NCBI RefSeq assembly: GCF_036017915.1 | Contig: NZ_CP107929.1 | Location: 248,001 to 312,000 of the forward strand | Direction of reading: 5' to 3' | DNA: 64,000 nucleotides | DNA from: Micromonospora sp. NBC_00421 | Lineage (GTDB): Bacteria > Actinomycetota > Actinomycetes > Mycobacteriales > Micromonosporaceae | Shown here: positions 60,452 through 64,000 of the stretch, piece after piece | Position numbering within the stretch: the first letter of the stretch is position 1 | How the letters are laid out: each line of letters starts with the position of its first letter | Program-made: the position numbers and the translations under genes | The notes under the pieces: model-generated | The model's input: only the letters and a program-made list of their open reading frames with translations | Database searches by the model: none | What the model was told of the DNA's origin: nothing

Positions 60452-62287
60452 TCAGCCGTGCAGGGTCCAGACGCCGGCGCGCGGGACGGTGACCAGGGTC
60501 CACGTGCCGTCGGCGGTGACGGTGGCGTCGTCCGAGGCGGTCAGCCAGCGGTTGTGCCGTACCCGGATCGGGACCCGGGCGGCGGCGGCGGTCCGGAACG
60601 TCAGCGTGGCACCGTCCTGCCGCACCAGCTCTCCGGGTGCGGCGACCAGCGGAGTCGGGTCGGTCACCGCGTACAACCGCCAGTGCGGGGTGGACCAGAC
60701 CTCGGTCAGGTACGGCAACCCCGCGCCGACCAGCTCCGCCTCGGCCCGGCCCACCCAGGACAGCGGCGCGTCCGGGACGGCGACGTACTGCACGGCGTTC
60801 CCGTCCAGCCAGGCCCGGTAGCTGTCGGCGGTCAACGGCACTCCGGTGCCGGTGGCCCCCGGGACGGTGGTGAAGAAGAGCGGGTTGCGGCCGATGTCGA
60901 CCTGGCGCAGCCAGCCCCGGGCCAGCGGCACCTCGCCGAGCTGCGCGGCCTCCCAGTAGTTGCGGGTCGGCGGCACCTCCACCCGACCGGTGAGCCCGCG
61001 CCGGCTCAGCTCCGCGGCGAGCGGGTCGAAGTAGGCCCGGGCGGCGGTCGGATCGTCGGCACTGCGCAGGTCGGCCGCCACCACCGGCGGTAGCCACCAG
61101 CACACCACCGCCAACAACGCCGCCAGAACCACCCCACCGGCCCGGGACGTCTGCCCGCCCTCGGAACTCCGCTCGGTGCGTGCCGGTCCGCCTACCGGGG
61201 CCGGGGCGATCGCCCGGGGGGTCAGGCGGAACGCGGTGGGGAGTCGGGCGGTGAGCCAGGTCGGTGGGCGGGCGGCGGCGGCCAGCACCGGCAGCGCGAA
61301 CATGGTCACCAGTCGGGTCGCGTTCAACCCGACCGGGGTGTGCACCAGCGCCGCCGCCAACACCCCGGCTGCCGACAGCAACGCCGCCACCCGCAGCGGC
61401 CGGTACGCCACCAGCGCCGCCACCAGCAGGCTGACGGTGACCGACCGCAGGGTGTCGGTGCTGCTGATGTTCATCCAGCCGCCCTCGCCGAACAGCAGCC
61501 CGGTGACCGCCAGCGGCACCGCTGCCGCGACTCCGAGCAGCAGTCCGTCGGCGTACCGGCGGGTGACAAGCAACGCCACCCCGGCCAGGCCGACGAACAG
61601 ACCGGCCACCGGGCTGGTCGCCGAGGCCAGCAACGCGCCGACCACCACCAGGGTCGGCCTGGCCCAGCGCCCGCCGCAGGCCCGGCGGCCAACCTGCTGA
61701 CCAGGGTGACGAACCTGGTCGCGCTGCTGACCGCCCCGGTTCCCGCCCCGACGGATCAGTCGGCCCGAGCCGGTCGACCGGTTCCAGCGTCCGCCCGGGC
61801 CGGTCGAGGGCGACCCGGGTCCGGCATCGGCGGTGGGCCGGGCGTCGGGTGCGGCATCGGCGGTCGGCAGGGTCAGGGCGAGCAGGGCGGCCAGCCCGAA
61901 CGCCACCCCGAGGGCGTAGGTGACCCGGCCGGAGACCAGGTTGCCGGTGATCGTCAGCACCCCGACCAGGCTGCCGAGCAGTGGCCTGGGCACACCGGTG
62001 CGTGCCAGCAGGGCGGCGAACGCGGCGGCCGAGCCGACCAGGGCCAGCGCGCCCGTCACCCGTACCCCCAGGGTCGCCATCAGCGGCGGCGAGACCAGGC
62101 TGTAGCCGAACGGCTGGATGCCGGCGTACCAACGCAGGTCGACCAGGGCAAAGCCGTGCGCGGCGAAGAAGTCGGCGCGCGCCACCTGGGCGGACAGGTC
62201 GGAACCCAGTCGGGGCAGCGCCAGCCACACCCCGGCGAGCACGACGGCGAAACCGGTGGCCGACCCCACCACCCTGTTGCCCCGCAT
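60452..62287 (-). CDS. Large multi-spanning membrane protein, glycosyltransferase-like
   Basis: The 611-residue protein has roughly 10-12 N-terminal and central membrane helices and an extracytoplasmic C-terminal domain of about 200 residues (VEVPPTRNYWEAAQLGEV..., DSYRAWLDGNAVQYVAVPD, ending TVPRAGVWTLHG). The topology is like C-type polyprenyl-sugar glycosyltransferases of mycolata and Micromonosporaceae, but no catalytic motif is certain. A 70-residue polar, Gly/Arg-rich stretch interrupts the helices near residue 150-215. GGAGG supports ATG 62287. It is divergent from the MptB gene by 35 bases, and a joint role in cell-envelope mannan assembly is plausible. Confidence 0.75.
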   Translation of the reverse strand: MRGNRVVGSATGFAVVLAGVWLALPRLGSDLSAQVARADFFAAHGFALVDLRWYAGIQPFGYSLVSPPLMATLGVRVTGALALVGSAAAFAALLARTGVPRPLLGSLVGVLTITGNLVSGRVTYALGVAFGLAALLALTLPTADAAPDARPTADAGPGSPSTGPGGRWNRSTGSGRLIRRGGNRGGQQRDQVRHPGQQVGRRACGGRWARPTLVVVGALLASATSPVAGLFVGLAGVALLVTRRYADGLLLGVAAAVPLAVTGLLFGEGGWMNISSTDTLRSVTVSLLVAALVAYRPLRVAALLSAAGVLAAALVHTPVGLNATRLVTMFALPVLAAAARPPTWLTARLPTAFRLTPRAIAPAPVGGPARTERSSEGGQTSRAGGVVLAALLAVVCWWLPPVVAADLRSADDPTAARAYFDPLAAELSRRGLTGRVEVPPTRNYWEAAQLGEVPLARGWLRQVDIGRNPLFFTTVPGATGTGVPLTADSYRAWLDGNAVQYVAVPDAPLSWVGRAEAELVGAGLPYLTEVWSTPHWRLYAVTDPTPLVAAPGELVRQDGATLTFRTAAAARVPIRVRHNRWLTASDDATVTADGTWTLVTVPRAGVWTLHG

Positions 62288-62322
62288 GCCCACCTCCGGT
62301 CCGCGACCACGGTACTGGCAGC

Positions 62323-63765
62323 ATGGCGGACGTGCCTCACCACCTGTCCCGCTGGCTCGGTCTGTTCGGCTCGGTGCTGCTCGCCATCGCCGCGTACCTC
62401 GGGGGTGCGCTGCCGGGTGGGGAACTGCGCCCCACCCCGGTCAGCATCTGGCAGAGCCGGCACGGGCCGCTGATCCTGATCCTCTGGCTGGTCGGCACCG
62501 GGCTGCTGGCCTGGGCCTGGTGGACCCTGCGCGACCGGGTGCCGTCGACCCGGTGGGCGCTGGTCACCGCCGGGCTCTGGGTGCTGCCGCTGCTGTTCGC
62601 GCCGCCGCTGGGCAGCCGGGACGTGTACGCGTACTCCTGTCAGGGCGCCAGCTACGTGGCCGGGATCAACCCGTACGAGCAGGGGGTGTCGGCGCTGCCC
62701 TGCCCCTGGATCGACACCATCTCCTACATCTGGCGGGACACCCCCGCACCGTACGGACCGCTGTTCGTGATGATCGCCGGGGCGATCGTCCGGGCCACCG
62801 GGTCACTCGACACCGACACCGCGCTGACCGTGAACATCGCCCTGTTCCGGCTGCTCGCGGTGCTCGGGGTGGTGTTGATCGCCGCCTGCCTGCCGGTGCT
62901 GGCCCGGCGCTGCGGCGTACCGGTGGGGCGGGCGCTCTGGCTGGCGCTGGCCTCCCCGCTGGTCGGCGTACACCTGGTCTCGGGGGCGCACAACGATGCG
63001 CTGATGATCGGTCTGCTGGCCGCCGGCCTGGCCGTGGTGGCGACCCACCCGGGGCGGCGTTGGCCGCTGCTGGCCGGTGGGGTGCTGCTCGGCCTGGCCG
63101 GCGCGGTGAAGGTGACCGCCCTGGTGGTGGTGCCGTTCGCAGTGCTGGCCGCGCTGGCCGGGCCGTACCGGATCCGGGGAATGCTGCGCGACGGACTGCC
63201 GGTCGCCGGCGGTGCGCTGGTCGCGGTGGTCGGCGCGACCCTGGCGGCGGGCCTGGACTTCGGCTGGATCGCCGGCCTGGAACAGGGCGGCCTGGTGATC
63301 GCCTGGACGTCGCCGTCGACCGCGGTCGGGCAGACCGCCGGGTACGTGGCGGCGCTGTTCGGCGCGGACGTCGACGCGCTGCCGGTGACCCGGGCGATCG
63401 GCATGATGGTGCTGGCGGTGCTGCTTGTCTGGTTGTGGTGGCGGGCCCGCACCCGGGACCCGTTCTGGCACGCCGGCCTGGCCCTGGTCGCGACGGTGGC
63501 CCTCGCCCCGCTGTTCCACCCCTGGTACTGGCTCTGGCCGATGGCGGTGCTCGCCGCGACGACCCGCCGGACGACCAGGTGGTTCGCGCTGGTGGCGTTG
63601 ATCTCGGCGTTCCTGGTGCTGCCCGACGGCACCGGGCTGGCCCGGTTCACCAAGCTGCCCGGCGCCCCGCTGATGACGGTGTTGGTGATCGTCGTGGCCG
63701 TCCGGTTGGTACGGTCGGCTCGGGCGGACCGGCGGCCCACCACCGCCGATTCGACCGCCGACTGA
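62323..63765 (+). CDS. mptB: MptB-type polyprenol-phosphomannose alpha-1,6-mannosyltransferase
   Basis: The 480-residue membrane glycosyltransferase (GT-C/GT87-like) has about 12 helices, with GSRDVYAYSCQGASYVAGINPYEQG near residue 100 (acidic catalytic loop), SGAHNDALMIGLLAAGLAVV, GAVKVTALVVVPFAV and HPWYWLWPMAVLA. MptB uses polyprenyl-phosphate mannose outside the membrane to extend the alpha-1,6-mannan core of lipoglycans; this substrate is inferred from family. ATG 62323 is used; a GTG at 62332 is possible. Three copies of a 14-base word containing its TGA stop follow. Confidence 0.85.
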   Translation: MADVPHHLSRWLGLFGSVLLAIAAYLGGALPGGELRPTPVSIWQSRHGPLILILWLVGTGLLAWAWWTLRDRVPSTRWALVTAGLWVLPLLFAPPLGSRDVYAYSCQGASYVAGINPYEQGVSALPCPWIDTISYIWRDTPAPYGPLFVMIAGAIVRATGSLDTDTALTVNIALFRLLAVLGVVLIAACLPVLARRCGVPVGRALWLALASPLVGVHLVSGAHNDALMIGLLAAGLAVVATHPGRRWPLLAGGVLLGLAGAVKVTALVVVPFAVLAALAGPYRIRGMLRDGLPVAGGALVAVVGATLAAGLDFGWIAGLEQGGLVIAWTSPSTAVGQTAGYVAALFGADVDALPVTRAIGMMVLAVLLVWLWWRARTRDPFWHAGLALVATVALAPLFHPWYWLWPMAVLAATTRRTTRWFALVALISAFLVLPDGTGLARFTKLPGAPLMTVLVIVVAVRLVRSARADRRPTTADSTAD

Positions 63766-63814
63766 ACTACCGATCCGACCGCCGACTGAACCGTCGGTTT
63801 CGACCGCCGACTGA
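63752..63814. repeat. Three spaced copies of a stop-containing 14-mer
   Basis: CGACCGCCGACTGA occurs at 63752-63765 (ending with the mptB stop), 63776-63789 and 63801-63814 at spacings of 24 and 25 bases. Confidence 0.85.
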
Positions 63815-63827
63815 GGAGAGATGGCCG

Positions 63828-64000
63828 GTGACCGGACCGGGCGTGCCGACCGGAGGGCGGGCCCGTTCGGCGCGTTACCTCGGGTTGACCGGAGCGGTGC
63901 TGCTCGGCGTGGCCGGCTGGCTGGGCGGGGTGCTGCCTCAGGTGCCGCCGACCGGCCCGTGGCGGGCACCGTACGGCCCCGCCGCGGTGTGCTGCTGGCT
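63828..64000 (+). CDS. Second MptB-like glycosyltransferase, 5' part only
   Basis: The first 57 codons of a gene running off the right edge. The start GTG at 63828 follows GAGGAGAG. It begins with a short polar segment and a membrane helix (YLGLTGAVLLGVAGWLGGVL), then PPTGPWRAPYGPAA, closely paralleling the N-terminus of the preceding MptB-like protein. It is probably a paralogue in the same operon. Confidence 0.7.
   Translation, partial: MTGPGVPTGGRARSARYLGLTGAVLLGVAGWLGGVLPQVPPTGPWRAPYGPAAVCCW

Overview
The window is a chromosomal stretch of a very high-GC actinomycete. Gene content and codon use point to Micromonosporaceae, most likely Micromonospora or a close relative: GTG starts are common, and there is an F420-dependent NADP reductase, an MptB-type mannosyltransferase, a GlnA2/GlnE pair and a fused RNase H/phosphatase. 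Species identity is inference; no database was searched. About 55 genes, one tRNA and the RNase P RNA can be supported. No phage, IS element or CRISPR array was seen.

Layout. 1-6,100: secreted PhoD-type phosphatase, a fused E1 thiamine-dependent dehydrogenase with a repeat-rich insertion, a DUF3052 protein, an AhpE-like peroxiredoxin and tRNA-Val. 6,200-11,600: small accessory genes (frameshifted secreted inhibitor-like protein, SnoaL-like protein, alpha/beta hydrolase, APH-type kinase, polysaccharide pyruvyl transferase, DinB-like protein), containing two copies of a palindromic repeat with extreme C and G tracts. 11,700-16,300: SNF2 helicase translationally coupled to a SWIM zinc-finger protein, then a DUF3040 protein. 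16,800-23,100: a tightly packed five-gene operon (DUF1800, DUF1501, ferric-reductase-like flavohaem membrane protein, FMN-binding protein, ApbE) that looks like an extracytoplasmic flavin electron-transfer module. 23,400-26,200: prim-pol-like protein divergent from an XRE/flavoprotein pair. 26,200-31,100: Nif3, zinc-ribbon coiled coil, RNase H/phosphatase, then a DUF3311/sodium-solute symporter pair. 31,100-32,300: a gene-free block of tandem repeats and a long hairpin. 32,300-36,700: MarR/MFS pair with two matching operator half-site pairs, a TauE/SafE exporter, the RNase P RNA with its terminator, an NTF2-like protein and a lipoprotein. 36,900-42,600: secreted protein with a collagen-like stretch, two roadblock proteins, an M48 peptidase, a small CxH protein and a histone H1-like Lys/Ala protein. 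42,600-57,800: RNB nuclease, F420 reductase, lipoprotein, panB, nadE, glnA2, DUF350, WYL regulator, VOC protein, secreted protein, LD-carboxypeptidase, amidotransferase and glnE. 57,800-64,000: an oxidoreductase-methyltransferase fusion opposite an XRE-cupin regulator, a large membrane protein, MptB and the start of a second MptB-like gene.

Several gene groups (E1/DUF3052/ahpE; Nif3/zinc ribbon/RNase H; panB/glnA2/glnE) also sit close together in Mycobacterium tuberculosis (Rv2220-Rv2241, from memory). The window therefore looks like an old actinobacterial core with accessory genes and repeats inserted between core blocks. The most unusual signals are non-coding: the palindrome/skew-tract composites, the repeat block at 31.1-32.3 kb, and several clean dyad operators.
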